DNA from: Rhizomys pruinosus
Lineage: Eukaryota > Chordata > Mammalia > Rodentia > Spalacidae
Length of the DNA: 64,000 nucleotides
Direction: 5' to 3'
NCBI GenBank assembly: GCA_009823505.1
Contig: VZQC01006876.1
Coordinates: 1,911,575-1,975,574 of the forward strand
Shown: piece after piece, positions 29,661-42,021 of the stretch
Numbering within the stretch: position 1 is the first letter of the stretch
How the letters are laid out: every line of letters begins with the position of its first letter
Translations under genes and position numbers: made by a program
The notes under the pieces: model-generated
The model's input: the letters and a program-made list of their open reading frames with translations, nothing else
The model's database searches: none
Told to the model about the DNA's origin: nothing

Positions 29661-31446
29661 CGCTTATCTATAACTTTACATTTCCTGAGATTGTAGCAGT
29701 ATTTATTTGAGTATTTCTCTAGTTATCTACCACGCTCCAGAACAAAGATAAAAGAGCCCCACCTGCACCCATCAGCCAAGGATACAGGGCTTTGACTTGA
29801 AGCCAGCTGATTCTGGGCTCAGAGGCTAGTCACGGGCTTGAGCCCTGGGTGTTGTTTCCTGGGCAGCCTGACAACCTCTAAAGCCTCTTCTTCCCAGGAT
29901 CTTCCTCCACTTTGGCACTTTCTCCTTCAAAGGATAGGTTTGCTGAGTTGTTCTGTAACCCACTGCCCTCCCGTTATTGTCTCCTTGGAAACTTAAGTCC
30001 GCTGAGTTTGTCTTGACAAATAAGCAGAGGGTCATTTAGAAAAGAAGATGAACTTTTGCCTGCATATTTAAGACTCATTGCTGCAAACCCAAGCTGGCTC
30101 ACCATCTTAGCATTGAGCCATCTTTATACTTGTATATTCTGAAATTGCTGGTGGCGGCCCAGCTTTCTACCGACATGATTCTGGAATGAGGATGGAACCC
30201 AGAGCCAAGTGAACGGCAGGCAAGCACTCTACCACTAAGCTACACCCTTGCCCATCTACTGAATTTTTATATGGACCACCTGAGTTGATCCATCCTAGTT
30301 TTCCTAGGCTGCCTGGCTCATTCACAACTCTGTCCTTACTCCTACACATGTACAAAGATAGAGAACACCTCATAGCTGTCTCTGGTCTGTCCATATGGAT
30401 AAAAAACATTCTGAGTTTCCCAATAAGAAAGAAAGGAGGCCTCGTGCACACGTGCTTAGGCTCTGACCCAGTTTCTTTCCCATCTTTGCTGTGACTCAGA
30501 TGTGCCTGCTAAATAATTCCTAGAGGCAGAGCCAAAAGACATGAGATCTCCGAGACATCCAAGCAGCAGTGCTGCGTTCTTCCTGACCAGCGACTTCCTG
30601 GTGCTGATGCCACGGCACAGTCAGCAAGTAGAAGAGGCCGGGATCTCCCCTGGCCTGTGCTCTCTGTCTCAGACAGGCATTGCAGGTCCCATTTGACTGT
30701 CTGAAGTGCACAGGGCAGTGGGCGTGGAGGATGTGGGTCTGCTTGGCCATATTCTCAGAGTCTAAAAGGAGACGGAAACATGCCTCAGCATGGGGTGAGG
30801 GGCCAGGGAAGTGTCTCAGGAGGCAGAGCTGTTGGTTTTGAGAGTCTGTCCTGTGACTGCTGGTGAAACATTGTATGGGCAGGGTTACCACTTGATGACT
30901 AACTTCTGCCCAAGGCCTGGCATTCTGCAGGGAGGGTCAGCATCCTGCCTGACCTGCCTATGGCCAAGCTAAGAGGTCTCTTAGAGACTAGAATAAATCC
31001 AAGCCCTGTAGGGCTTTGGAGCTTCAGTCGACCCTCTCCCCACCCCGCACCCACCCCTGGCTTGTTAAGAAGAGGAACCTCTGAACCAGAAAGGCAATAT
31101 GTTCTAGCTGTGGTCACAAAGCCAGCCAAGGGTAGAACCCGATGGGACCCTCTCAGGAAAGTTCTGCTTCCTCCTCAAACATAAAAACCACCACGAGAAC
31201 TCACCCAGCTTCTGATCAGACCTGCCTCATAAGCCAAGACCAGACTCTGTCCTCAGACCCACATCCCCAAAGAGCAAAGGTTCCTCTTTCCAGGCATCCC
31301 TTAAGGCAATTCGCCCACATCCCTTCATGGCCAAGACCCTATAAAACAAGAAGCTCTCCATGCAAAAGATCCATGGGACTCAGTTATAGTTAAGAGGACC
31401 AAGAATTCTATAAAATTACTATTATTGTGCATTTTAAATGGGATTG
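29661..31446. other. Mostly unassigned, with an ID-like SINE at 30165-30258
   Basis: At 30165-30258 (minus) the reverse complement reads GGGTGTAGCTTAGTGGTAGA, then GTGCTTGCCTGCCGTTCAC and GGTTCCATCC, an ID/tRNA-Ala-type SINE head. The rest is unique-looking. Frames at 30520-30891 (123 codons) and elsewhere are not recognised. Confidence 0.5.
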
Positions 31447-32300
31447 GCATGTATTATTCCTGCCTGTATCCATGGAGGATTCATTCTGAGACCCCTAGCA
31501 GATTGGTGAAATCACAGAGTGCTGACCTTATGAATACTTAGCTTTTTCTATGCTTTCTGTCAGAATTTGCTTTTCTTGCTGTAAGAAACACCATGACCAA
31601 AAGTATGGGGAGGAAAGGGCAGTTTTAGCTTTCAGTTTACAGGCCAACGCTGAGGGAAGCCAAGGTGAGACCTCAAGCTGGAGTGGGCAGGAACCTTGAA
31701 GGAAAGCTGCTTAGCAATTTGTTTCCTCTGACTTGTTCAACTGTGGTTCTTATATGATATAGGCCCTCCTGCCTACGGATGGCACTGCCCACAGTGGGCT
31801 GAGCCCTCTAATATTAATTAAAAATTAAGAAAAGGCCTCACAGGGATGACCCTAAGCCAGTCTGATGGAGGGAGAACTTCAGTTGAGAATCCCTCATCCC
31901 CGGTGACTCTAGGTTTGTGCCAAGTTGACAATGGAAGCTCACTGTGACACATACATAACCATGATAAAGTTTACTGTATAAACAGGCCCAGTAAAAATGA
32001 CAAACAACTAAATATAAGATAATTTAAATAGTATACTGCAATAAAATTGACAACATCGCTATGGGGCATTACCAAGTAGACTGACAGTCACTTGAAAGCA
32101 AGTACTGCAATTCCATGACAACCAATCTCATAATTAAGATGGCTACAAAATGTCTAATGACTTAATCCATAGACAGGGTGGATGTGCTGGACAGGCGGGA
32201 CAGACTGGAATGGCCTGAGATTTCATCCTGCTGCTCAGAGTTGTCTACAATCTAAAATTTATGAATGATTCATTTCTGGAATTTTTGTTTTAATAGTCTT
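31447..32300. repeat. Tigger-like DNA transposon remnant, split by an LTR
   Basis: The left part has TATCCATGGAGGATTCATTC and TGAGACCCCTAGCAG. The right part has ATACATAACCATGATAAAG, then TTTACTGTATAAACAGGC and ACTGCAATAAAATTG. Together they resemble a Tigger-family element interrupted at about 31559-31938. Confidence 0.5.
31559..31938 (-). mobile_element. Old ERVL-type LTR, antisense, inside a Tigger remnant
   Basis: TTGCTGTAAGAAACACCATG, GGCAGGAACCTTGAAGG, CCCACAGTGGGCTGAGCCC and GTGCCAAGTTGACAATG parallel the LTRs at 47481 and 51626 with many differences. Confidence 0.65.
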
Positions 32301-33839
32301 GGTTTATGGTGGTAACAAATTATAGGAAGTAAAACTGCAAGTTGGGGAGCTACTGTGTTTTTCAGAGAGTGTCAGAAAGAAAATGCTTGTTTAGAGTAAT
32401 AGCTATGCCTTCTGTGGCGTGAGCTTCCTCGGGGACTCTTAACAGCTTGGAGTAAACACATACTGTGACAGAAGACCTGGGAAAGTATTACGGTTACTGG
32501 GCCCCTTGAGCCTGAAAGTGCAATTCCAGAGCCCCAGCATGTCAGAAAGCTTGCTCCAGACAGCCAGCTTCAGCAATCAGCAAGTGCCAAAGTCTCACAC
32601 CACAGCTTCCTCCACAGTCATCTGCTTTGTGTCTGAATCAGTGGATTGAGGATGTTACAAAAGGGAGACCAGGACTGTCAAGTCTCAAGAGACTAAGTTC
32701 CGGCCTGACCCACAGCTTTGGAATCCAAGTAGAAAGTGGCCAAGATCGCTCACTTTTCAGTGGCAAAAATGGCTTTTCCACCTCACACTTGGAACATAAC
32801 CCAAGGGGAAATCTACCAATCACACACTTGATTTATTTGGCCCAGTGGTTGAACAGAGCACAGTGGCAGCCAGGGATCAAGGGTCCTACCAAAAGTGAGC
32901 CTGAGGTTCCAGAGGTAGGAAGCGTAAGAAGGGGCAGGAGGCCCCTGTGCATATTAACTGATCCTAAGGTCTCATGGTGCTTCCTTCCTGGAGCAGGGAT
33001 GGTCCCAAAGGGTGGCAGGAGGAGTCTCAGCTGCTTTCCTGCAAAACCACAGGTTTTGACAATGGTACAAATGAGACTTCAAATTCTGATCTCCTCCTGT
33101 GTTGTGATACCCTCTCCAGATGCAAGGTAGTGACAGTTCCCAACCAGCCCCACAGTTCTGAGGGAAAACAACACTACAGTTAGCCAAGGTGGGTAGTAAG
33201 TTAAGGGTATTACATGCCTTTTCAATTTATAAGTCTACAGAGATGTAGCCCCACCATCAATAAGGGAATACCTAGAATGAAAAGAGAGGGATCACTGTCC
33301 TTTACAACATAAAGTGTCAGGAACTTGGACACTCCCCTCATCCCTAGAGGATTGCTGATAGTCTGCTCTATTCAACTGCCAGGTGGAATTGTGGGGTCTG
33401 TGACATTCACAGGTGCAACTTTCTAATTTACATATATGGCATCATGGTAGTAATCAACTGGATTACCACCATGATGCCATATTATTATTCTGGAAGCTAG
33501 CCTCATTTATAGCCTCTGCTAGAAAGAGACAGGTTCAGTGGGGCCTTGCTGCTTACACCACCCCCATCTGTGAAACATGCAGCTGAGAGTCCAGTTTCAC
33601 CATCCCAACATCCTGTGTGTCAATGAGGCATTGTCGTATGAATCCTCAGGTATTCCAAACATATAGCAGTGATGCACCTCCTTGTTCAATCTGGGATATT
33701 CTTACCAGCTCAACAATCAAGAATCCAGGTCTGTCTAGTTCGTGCCAGTTCCATCCATCTGGACACCTGAAATTGCTAACTAAATTTTGTATTTAATTAG
33801 CAAATCTGTTAAAATGTTTCTTGATACTTAGAAATGTCG
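32301..33839. other. Unassigned intronic sequence with a near-perfect hairpin
   Basis: Unique-looking. A 167-codon frame at 32627-33130 shows no family resemblance. A strong inverted repeat is at 33434-33482. Nothing else recognised. Confidence 0.4.
33434..33482. repeat. Inverted repeat: 22-bp arms, 5-nt loop
   Basis: The left arm (33434-33455, ATATGGCATCATGGTAGTAATC minus its first two bases in core) pairs with 33461-33482 at all but one position (an A-C mismatch). The loop is AACTG. The match far exceeds chance for such short spacing. Confidence 0.9.
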
Positions 33840-34860
33840 TTAAATTGTATTTTTTTCTCTCTTTTTTTTTTTCTTCCTCCCTTCCCACTCTTATTTTTTA
33901 AGTTAATTTACTTTTTGGCAATTCGTATGGATGTATAATGCATTCTGGTCATACTCACCCCACCACCCTTTTGTTTCCCCCTCACCCTACCTACTCTCCC
34001 CCTTGCCACTAAGTCTCTCATCCCATTTTCATGTCTTTTTTTTTCATTTTTGTTTCATGATCCACTGCGTTTAACCAGAGTTGCCTGCCTGGGGATGAGT
34101 GAAGAGTTGTCCACGGGAGCATGAGTAACTTAACAGTAACTACATCACTGAAGAGTGCTTCCTCTTCCCCCACCCCCAGCAGCTTGTAACTGCCAATTGC
34201 TCTCCTGGGCAGGGATGGGCCCATCAGCCCTTCCCCACCTATTACTGAAAGTTTATAGTCTCAGTCTCATGCAGACACTACATAAGTGATCCCAGCTCCA
34301 TGAGTTCAGGAGAGTCACGACCTAGTCATCACCATAAGGCAGCACTTCCTGGCCCTCTACCCTGTGGTCCTGTTCTTAGATTCCATCTGCTCCTTCTTCC
34401 ACAGTGTTCCTTGAGCCTCAGAAGGGGTGATATGGCTGTCATGTTTAAGGCCAAGCATTCAATAGTCACTTGTTCTTAGAAAAGCTATGAGTCTCTTTAT
34501 TAACCACTATTCACTACAAAAAGAAGCTTCTTTGATTGAAGCTGAGAGCATCACTAGTGTGTGGGTATAAAGGTAAATACTTAGGAGGCACTTTGACTGC
34601 TTGTCCATTCAGAAAAAAAAAAAGTAGTTGTTCTCTTCTGGTACCTATGGCCTCCCAGCATGGAGCTTTCTAAGTTCCCAGTACCAGGAATAAACGTCTT
34701 CCTGTGAAGCAGCCCTCAGATCCTGTCAGAAATCAGTTGGTAACACCCACAACCATCATGCCACTATCACACCAATAGGTGCATCTTGGTTGGCAAGTTT
34801 AAAAACATAATAATATAAATTAGAAGGATTGCTTTAAATATTAGTTTAAACATTTCTTAC
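33840..34860 (-). mobile_element. L1 3' UTR (Lx-like), antisense
   Basis: ATGCATTCTGGTCATACTCA, CCACCCCCAGCAGCTTGTAA, TTCCTTGAGCCTCAGAAGGG and the ACCACTATTCACTACAAAAAG block follow the Lx-type 3' UTR in reverse, as at 57825-58985. Confidence 0.7.
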
Positions 34861-35238
34861 ATTAAGGATTTCTATAGAAATGGGTGCTGGCACAAAGCAC
34901 TGAGTGCAAACTTGTTTGAGTAATGATCCTTAAGAAACCCCAGGAGGAGAGTAAAGAAGTGAGAAGGAAGAAAACACCAATCCAAGTAACCACTGTGAGG
35001 AACTGGTGCTGGTCCTAGTGGGAACTGCAGGAAGACTCCGGAAGATGCCTGAAGATGTCACAACCAGAAGGAGAAGAAGCAGAGTTTCTCAAACAGAAAC
35101 TGATCTATCAACTCCCAGGAACTGTTCCCAGAGGCACTAACTCTCAGCACATCTGGCTGAACTATGTTTAGGAGACAGGCTTGTCTCCACATCCATAAGC
35201 AGAGAGAGTTTGCAGGAAGAGATCTCTGGTGTCATTAA
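34861..35238. other. Unassigned intronic sequence
   Basis: No gene or repeat recognised. It precedes a target-site duplication. Confidence 0.45.
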
Positions 35239-35250
35239 ATGCCATGTGCC

Positions 35251-35475
35251 GGACTGGAGAGATGGCCTAGTGGTTAAGAGCACTGACTGCTCTTGCAGAG
35301 GACCCAGGTTCAATTCCCAACACCCACATGGCAGCTGAGAACCATCTTTGGCTCCAGTCCCAGGGGAATCCGATGCCCTCTTCTGACCTCCGCAGCATTG
35401 TAAGACATGGGTACACAGACCTACACATAAAAAATAAATAAACATACACATAAAAAATAAATAAAAATTTAAAAC
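35251..35475 (+). mobile_element. B2-variant SINE (one body unit)
   Basis: Target duplications ATGCCATGTGCC (35239-35250) and ATGTCATGTGCC (35476-35487). The head is GGACTGGAGAGATGGCCTAG, with a single body unit (GGCTCCAGTCCCAGGGGAAT) and a duplicated ACATAAAAAATAAATAAA tail. Confidence 0.93.
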
Positions 35476-35487
35476 ATGTCATGTGCC

Positions 35488-36020
35488 TAAGTTCATTCAA
35501 GCTACTGAAACAAAATATCTTAGAATGGATAATTTTTTTGTCTTTTTGAGACAGGGTCTCCCTATAGCCCAAGCTGGCCTGGAACTCATTGTGCAGACCA
35601 GGCTGGCCTTGAGCTCACAGAGATCTGCCTGCCTCTGCCTCCTGAGTGCTGGGATTAAAGGTGTATACCACCAAAGCTGGACAGATTGAATAATTTATAA
35701 ACAACAGAATTTTACTGCTAACAGTTAAAATAGCTAAGAGCCCCATATAAAGACATGGGCAAACTTCATATCTGACAGGGAATTTCTCTCAGGTTCATAG
35801 ATGCTGCCTTCTGATTCTGCCCTCCTTGGGGAAGGTGGAAGAACCAAACAGGTTTCCTCAAGACTCTTTTATCTGTCACTAACCAATCCTACTTATCAGG
35901 GTGCCCCTTCCATGGCCTAACCACCTCCTAAAAGCTTCACTCTCCAATACCACTATAGTGAGAGTTATGTTTCAACCTCCAAATTTGAGGTAGCATGCAG
36001 GCATTCAGACCAGACTACCT
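35488..36020 (-). repeat. MaLR-type LTR, antisense, with a B1 inside
   Basis: TTCATTCAAGCTACTGAAAC, AAAATATCTTAGAATGG, then after the B1 AATAATTTATAAACAACAG, CCTAACCACCTCCTAAAAGC and GTTTCAACCTCCAAATTTG. The order fits a reversed MST/MLT-like LTR. Confidence 0.6.
35527..35685 (-). mobile_element. B1 SINE
   Basis: TTTTTGAGACAGGGTCTCCC, AGACCAGGCTGGCCTTGAGC, CTGCCTCTGCCTCCTGAGTG and GTGTATACCACCAAAGC. It is inserted in the MaLR LTR. Confidence 0.94.
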
Positions 36021-37099
36021 GCTACAGTGTTCATGCACATTCAAATTGCAATCGAATCACTAATATATATGAAAATATTGATGAACAGGACATTGGTAAA
36101 AGAAATACCAACATCATTTAAGAGAAGCTATATAGATATATAGAGAATGAACAGTCTTCTGAAAGACATCATGGAAATCTGTCTTCTGAATATCTGGAAA
36201 TAGCAGATGCAATGTGCCACAATGATTTCAAAGAATAGCTGAGGCCACAGGAAGGGAGGAATGGTCTCCAAAAGCAAGACCAAACAAACAGCCAAACTGA
36301 ACATAAAAAGCAGAGAGAATAGAGGAAACTGAAGTTGTTAATTCCCTCAGAGTCTGTCACCTTCCATGGATGAGACCTGAGGCTTTAATGGTTATGTAGT
36401 ATGTTGCAACAATGCCCTGACACCATCCAAGACAGAAGGCTGACACTCATGAAACTACAACCTTATAAGCAATCTAGCCATGAATTTATTTTTAAGTGAG
36501 GAAAAAAAATCCTAGATGAGGAAATGTATCTAACTCTGCCTGGTCTCTAAGGAACATAAGTGCTCCATGAGAGCCAGCAACTAGAGCTACAATTACCTGT
36601 AGGTTTGGGCCCCAATTGTACATTTACTATCTTTATGGCTCAGGAAATCCCAAGCCTAGAAGTTAAAGTGGTTTTTGATTGAGAACATCTGGAATATACT
36701 GGCAGAGAAACACATACACTCAAGTTTAGGTTTCTCTGGGTTGTTAAAGATTCAACCATGAGCTCAGAGTCCAAATTTTTTAAGTGAAATTAACTGCAGT
36801 CGATAAAGACCCCAAATGCTAGAAATATATTCTCAAAGATAGCAGAACTTGGAAATAGATACACATAATATAAATAAGAATATAGCTTGTTTAAAGAATT
36901 AGAAGTGGGAATTCAAAATATGAGAGAAGAAAAATATAGTAGCAATAAGCTTCAGAGAGATTAGAGAGAAATAAAATCCCTTAGCATGAAGTGTTTAATT
37001 GTTAAAATAAAGAATAATGGCTAAGTTAAAACACGGATTTTTCAATATCTGGGTAAAGGGTATATTAATATATATCACAGGGAAATAGATGAAAAATAG
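36021..37099. other. Unassigned AT-rich intronic sequence
   Basis: About 1.1 kb with no element recognised. Small frames only. Confidence 0.45.
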
Positions 37100-38975
37100 G
37101 AGCTACAACTACAGAAGGAAATCCTCACCAGCTTCTTCACAGACCTAGAAAAAAAATCCTAAAGTTCATATGGAGAAACAAAAGACCCTGAATAGCTAAA
37201 ACAACCAGGAACAAAAAGAACAATAACAGGGGATATTGCCATACCAGACTTCAAACTACATTTCAGGGCTATAGTCATAAAAACAGCCTGGTATTGGCAC
37301 AAAAACAGACCCATAGATCAATGGATCCAAACCTGAGCACATCCAATTTCAGCCACCTCATATTCAACAAAGGGGTCAAGAAGACTCAATGGAGTAAAGA
37401 CAGCATCTTCAGCAAATAGTGTTGACATAACTGGATCACCACTTTTAGAAGAATAAAACTAAACCCCTACATCTCACCATGTACAAAAACCAACTCCAAA
37501 TGGATCAAAGACCTCAATATGAAACTCAAAACTCTGAAAATGATAGAAGAAAACATTGGTAGCAATCTACAAGACATAGGTGTAGGAAAAGATTTTCTAA
37601 ATCATACAGCAGCTACACAAAAAATAAAGTCAACAATTGACAAATGGGACCTTACTAAACTCAAGAACTTCTGTACAGCAAAAGAAACATCAAAGAAGTG
37701 AAGAGAAAACCCAGAGTGGGAGGAAACCTTCACCAGTGATACATCTGATAGAGCATTAACATCCAGAGCATATAATAACAAAGGAGGAAGAAAACAAATG
37801 ACCCACTCAAAAGATGGAGTAAAGAGCTGAACAGAGACTTCACAAATGAAGAAGTAAAGATGGCTGAGAAGCATCCTAGAAAGTGGTCAGTATCACTAAT
37901 AATTAAGGAAATGCACATTAAAACTACCCTAAGATTTCATCTTACTCTGGTAAGACTAGCTATGATCCAGAAAAGAAAGGATACCAAATGCTGGAGAGGT
38001 TGTGGGGAAAGGGGAACACTCATCCACTGCTGGTGAGAATGTAAACTCGTGCAACCCCTATGGAAAGCCGTGTGGAGAACTCTTAAGAAACTGAAAATGA
38101 GCCTACCACCTGACCCAGTCATACGACTCCTGGGTCTATACCCACAAGACTCATCCTATATCGCAGAGATACATGCACATCTATGTTTATTGCAGCTCTC
38201 TTCACAATAGAGAAGAGCTGGAAGCAACCCAAATGCCCCTCAACAGACAAATAGAAAACAAAATTGTGGTACATCCACACAATGGAATTCTATGCAGTGG
38301 TAAAGAAAGATGACATCATGAACTTTGCAGGTAAATGGATGGAACTTGAAGTCATTATGCTAAGTGAAGTAACATAGTCCCAGAAAAACAAATGACAAAT
38401 AGTATCCCTCATTTGTGGATGCTAGCACCAAATCCCTAGTTGAAAGGCAAGCTGAACAATGTTAATGTTATATTTATTTTTATCTGAAAGCAACTGTGCT
38501 GTTCTAATGTGAATCCTTTAATGGGTTCTAGAATTAACCATTTATTTTCAGACATTGTAATTGTGGTATATGGGTGAGGGTATGTATTCATATTTTAGAG
38601 TAATATAAAATTAAAGGGAAAAATGTGAACTCCTAAACATATTTTAGAATTAACATGCAGTTTATTTTCAGAGGTCATAATTCTGGTATACATGTGATGT
38701 ATATATAAGCATACTTTGGAGCAATACAAATAGGAGGGAAGAACAAGGACAGAAGGACTGGGTCAAAGAACTGACTGAAACAGTTAACTTCTACCCAAAC
38801 AATAAACCTCTGCAGAAAAAAACCTTTAAAAAGACTGAGAAAAAGATGCAAGACATGTATGGCAGAATGCATGAACTGAGGTTGGGTGGGGGCATGGAAA
38901 AGGGAATGTGTCTAAATTGGACTGAGAAATGATGTATGAAATACACAAAACATCAATAAAAAGATTTTATAAAAA
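37100..38975 (+). pseudogene. L1 3' half: ORF2 C-terminal region plus 3' UTR, sense
   Basis: From about 37110 the reading follows ORF2 past the reverse-transcriptase domain. The best open piece (37519-37701) includes NIGSNLQDIGVGKDFLNH and KLKNFCTAKETSKK. The cysteine-rich C-terminal part follows (TALFTIxxSW-type block near 38190-38300), then a 3' UTR like that at 835-1650, ending in an A-rich run near 38965. Several stops and frame breaks make it inactive. The 5' half and catalytic residues are absent. Confidence 0.85.
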
Positions 38976-38978
38976 ATA

Positions 38979-39135
38979 AGGCTGGGTGTGGTGGTGCATG
39001 CCTTTAATCCCAGCACTCGGGAGGCATGAAGCAGGCAGATCTCTGTGAGTTCAAGGCCAGCCTGGTCTACAGAGCCAGTTCCAGGCCAGCTGAGACTAAA
39101 AGGGAAACCCTGTCTCAAAAATACCAAATAAAGAA
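38979..39135 (+). mobile_element. B1 SINE
   Basis: GGCTGGGTGTGGTGGTGCAT, CCTTTAATCCCAGCACTCGG, TTCAAGGCCAGCCTGGTC and AACCCTGTCTCAAAAATACC, next to the L1 A tail. Confidence 0.95.
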
Positions 39136-39482
39136 AGAAAGAAAAAAAGAAAAGGCAATTTCTAAGTAAAACTTCTGGACTTTTCTCAGAACTCTAGAAA
39201 CATGTGTTTTCAGTTCAGCACACACAGAAATTCACAAGAGCAATTCCACCACTTGCCAAAGGAAAAACAAATTACCTAATAATAAATTACAGTTAGACTG
39301 ATAGCAGACTTATGAAAAGTATTTTCAATATTATCTCCTCAGCCTAGAATTTTATATGTCAATGTCACTCAAAAATGACAGTGAATTAAAGACTTTTGGA
39401 CAAACAACATCTAGAGCATTTCTCAGCAAAAGACACTAAAACACAAACAAACAAACAAACAAACAAACAAACAAAAAAAAAA
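39136..39482. other. Unassigned, ending in (CAAA)n at 39443-39482
   Basis: Unique-looking AT-rich DNA, then a clean CAAA tetranucleotide run that ends in poly-A next to a B2. Confidence 0.6.
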
Positions 39483-39489
39483 CATTAAA

Positions 39490-39692
39490 GGGGCTGGAGG
39501 GATGGCTCAGCAGTTAATAGCACTGTCTGCTCTTGCAAAAGACCCAAGTTCCATGTCTAACAACTGTCCATAACTCTAGTTCCAGGGGATCTGACCCTTT
39601 CTTCTGGCCTCTGTTGGCTTTGCACAATGTGGATGCACTTACATACACACAGGAAATATACTAATACACAAAAATTAAATAAAAATAATAAA
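39490..39692 (+). mobile_element. B2-type SINE, internally shortened
   Basis: GGGGCTGGAGGGATGGCTCA, GCAAAAGACCCAAGTTCC (the usual CAGCACCCACATGGC block is missing), CTAGTTCCAGGGGATCTG, and an AAATTAAATAAAAATAAT tail. Confidence 0.87.
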
Positions 39693-41092
39693 ATATTCTT
39701 TTTATTTTTTGAGCATTTGTATATCTCATATAATGGTTCCCAACTAAACCCAGTCCCCTCCATGTCCCAATCCCCCATCAGAACTCATCACCCATACTAA
39801 CCCCTATAAAGTCAGGCTCCCAAACCCAGACATCCTTCTGTGCAAATAGATCCCCTGGAGTCCAGTCAGCACATCTAGGAATCCTAGGCAAGGCACACTC
39901 TTCCTCACCCAACAGTCCTCAGTCTCCTATCATTTTCAGTCCAGAGTCAGTCCCCCACCCATTTCTCTTGCTCTGCTTTGAGACCTTATCCCAGTTGGCA
40001 TGGGTCCTGTGTCCAATGCCTACATTGACACAGGTTTCCATGTGAAAGCTTACAGTCGATTGTGAGTCACTGCCTCTACATTCATGCACCAGCCCTGGCT
40101 CTTAAAATCTTTCGGCCCCCTCTTCGGCAATGATCCCGAGCTGTGGGTAGGTGAAATTTAATATAGGGGCCCCATCCAGGGATGCACACTCTGGGGGCTC
40201 CCATTCTTTGGAGGTTTACTAGTTGTGGCCTTCTGTTTACCTCACACTCTATTGTGTACGGAAGCCTTACTGGTGAGGACTGAGGGGTGAGCTCAGTTTC
40301 TCTCTGCCCCTCATTCTGTGTGTAGAGGTTCAATTGTAGTTGTGGCTCTTAGAAATGGGGATTTTTCAGATGTATATGTTCTGTGTGATTGGATTCTGCA
40401 GTAGCTTCCATCTTTTGCATAGAGTAGCTTGTTTGATGAGTGGCATACAATATGCTTGTCTGTAAATATAAGATTCCACCATTAGTGTGTGGTAAGACAT
40501 TTCATTTGTCTAGGGATATGACCCCAACAGGCTTTTCTCTAGCCCTGTCCATTTGGCTCAGTTTATAGTGGTTTTCATGGGTTCACTCCCCCTGAGAAGG
40601 TTCCAAGTCCAATTAGATAGCTGCTGACCATCCCCCAGACAACAGTGCCTCCACTGCACCAATACAGGTCATTTGCTGGGCAGCTCATCATGGTTGTTAG
40701 TTTGGCACTGGGTTATAGCATTGATTGACCCTCTCTTGTAGGAGCATGCACATTGTCTAGCATTATGAGCACTTAACTGCAGATAGAAAACTTGCAGCTC
40801 AGTTCCTTTTCCATTAATCTAAGTCCCATGCCTGAAGCATGTCCCACTCTGAACACTAGGACCTCATCCTCAATTTCTGGTAGATAATAAAGAGCTTTGG
40901 AGATAGCCTGCTTTGAGAATCACTCACATCACTCTCACCAACCATTCAAAGAAAGTAGCATCTGTCTTGCACTGTGTTCCCTACCACACAGCCACCAGGT
41001 TGCACAACCTGTGCATAATGTTCAGACAGTGCATGTGAATTTCTCATGGGGTCTCCGGGTATCACTTTGCACTCTGGGTTTCCCAGTCTCTC

Positions 41093-41330
41093 AAGCTCCA
41101 ATCATCTCTATTCTTTCTTCTTCTCTTACCCCCCGATCCTCTCTCCTCAGCCCCAGCACTTCCATCAACCCTACCCTCCCTCTCTCTTTGCCTCCCCCAC
41201 CTCCTTATCATATCCCTCTTTTATCTCCCCCTCCTCTTCCTCCTCCTCCTCCTCCCCTCCCAACCCAAAACCCCCACCCTCCCAAACTCCTCCCTAGTAA
41301 CATCTGTTCCTTACTGTCCCCCCGTTTGGG
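41093..41330 (-). repeat. L1 3' UTR polypurine tract (pyrimidine-rich on +)
   Basis: Over 200 bp nearly free of purines on the + strand, with (CCT)n at 41227-41256 and many CCC runs. On the minus strand this is the G-rich polypurine tract typical of L1 3' UTRs. A 252-codon + frame crosses it and is an artefact of its composition. Confidence 0.75.
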
Positions 41331-41523
41331 GATTTTTACTTTCCTTTACCTCCATGTATCCTTTCCAATTTCTTGGCGCATATATATATATTGGGATTGG
41401 TGCTACAATCCACAAATGAAGGAGAACATACATTGCCTAGTTTTCTGTCTTTGTGTTACTTCACTCAGCATAACATTCTCTAGTTTCATCCATTTACCTG
41501 TGAATTTTATAATTTCATCTTTT

Positions 41524-41688
41524 CTTTTTTCAAATTTTTTTGGTATTTTTGAAACAGGGTCTCCCTGTAGCCCTAGCTGTCCTGGAACTTGCTCCGTAGA
41601 CCAGGCTGGCCTTGAACTCACAAAGAACCACCTGTCTCTGCCTCCCAAGTGCTAGGATTAAAGGCATGTGCCACCACACCCTGCAAAT
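41524..41688 (-). mobile_element. B1 SINE
   Basis: TTTGAAACAGGGTCTCCCTG, GTCCTGGAACTTGCTCCGTA, GCCTTGAACTCACAAAGAAC and GCATGTGCCACCACACCC. Inserted in L1 ORF2; flanks share AATTTCATCTTTTCTT. Confidence 0.95.
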
Positions 41689-41941
41689 TTCATCTTTTCT
41701 TATTACTGAGTAGTACTCCATTGTGTAGATGTACCATATTTTCATTATCCATTCAAAGGTTGTGGGACATTTAGGTTTTACCATTTTTTCACTACTGTGA
41801 GGAGAGCAGCAACAAACATGGATGTACAGGTGTTTTTACAGTGTGATGAGTCCTTTGGGTGTATGCCAAGGAGTGATATAATTGGGTTGTATAGTAGGTG
41901 GGTTAATTTTTAGTCTTTTGAGAGTTTCCTTCCCTGCCTTC

Positions 41942-42021
41942 TACCATGTGGGTGCTGGGAATTGAACCCAGGTCCTCTGCAAGAGCAGTCGGTGCTCTTA
42001 ACTGCTGAGCCATCTCTCCAG
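41942..42021 (-). mobile_element. B2 5' end only, tail-less, with target duplication
   Basis: 80 bp: the right end reads ACTGCTGAGCCATCTCTCCAG and the left end stops at TACCATGTGGGTGC. The 3' body and A tail are absent. Direct repeats CCCTGCCTTC flank it (41932-41941, 42022-42031). Confidence 0.9.

Noticed and set aside
32627..33130. 167-codon frame in unique sequence
   Set aside because: A CSRQ stretch upstream briefly suggested LY86 exon 2, but the following residues do not match and no splice sites fit.
40897..41655. 252-codon open frame, + strand
   Set aside because: It runs through the reversed L1 3' UTR, its polypyrimidine tract, the end of L1 ORF2 and a B1. Its Ser/Pro/Leu richness comes from the tract.
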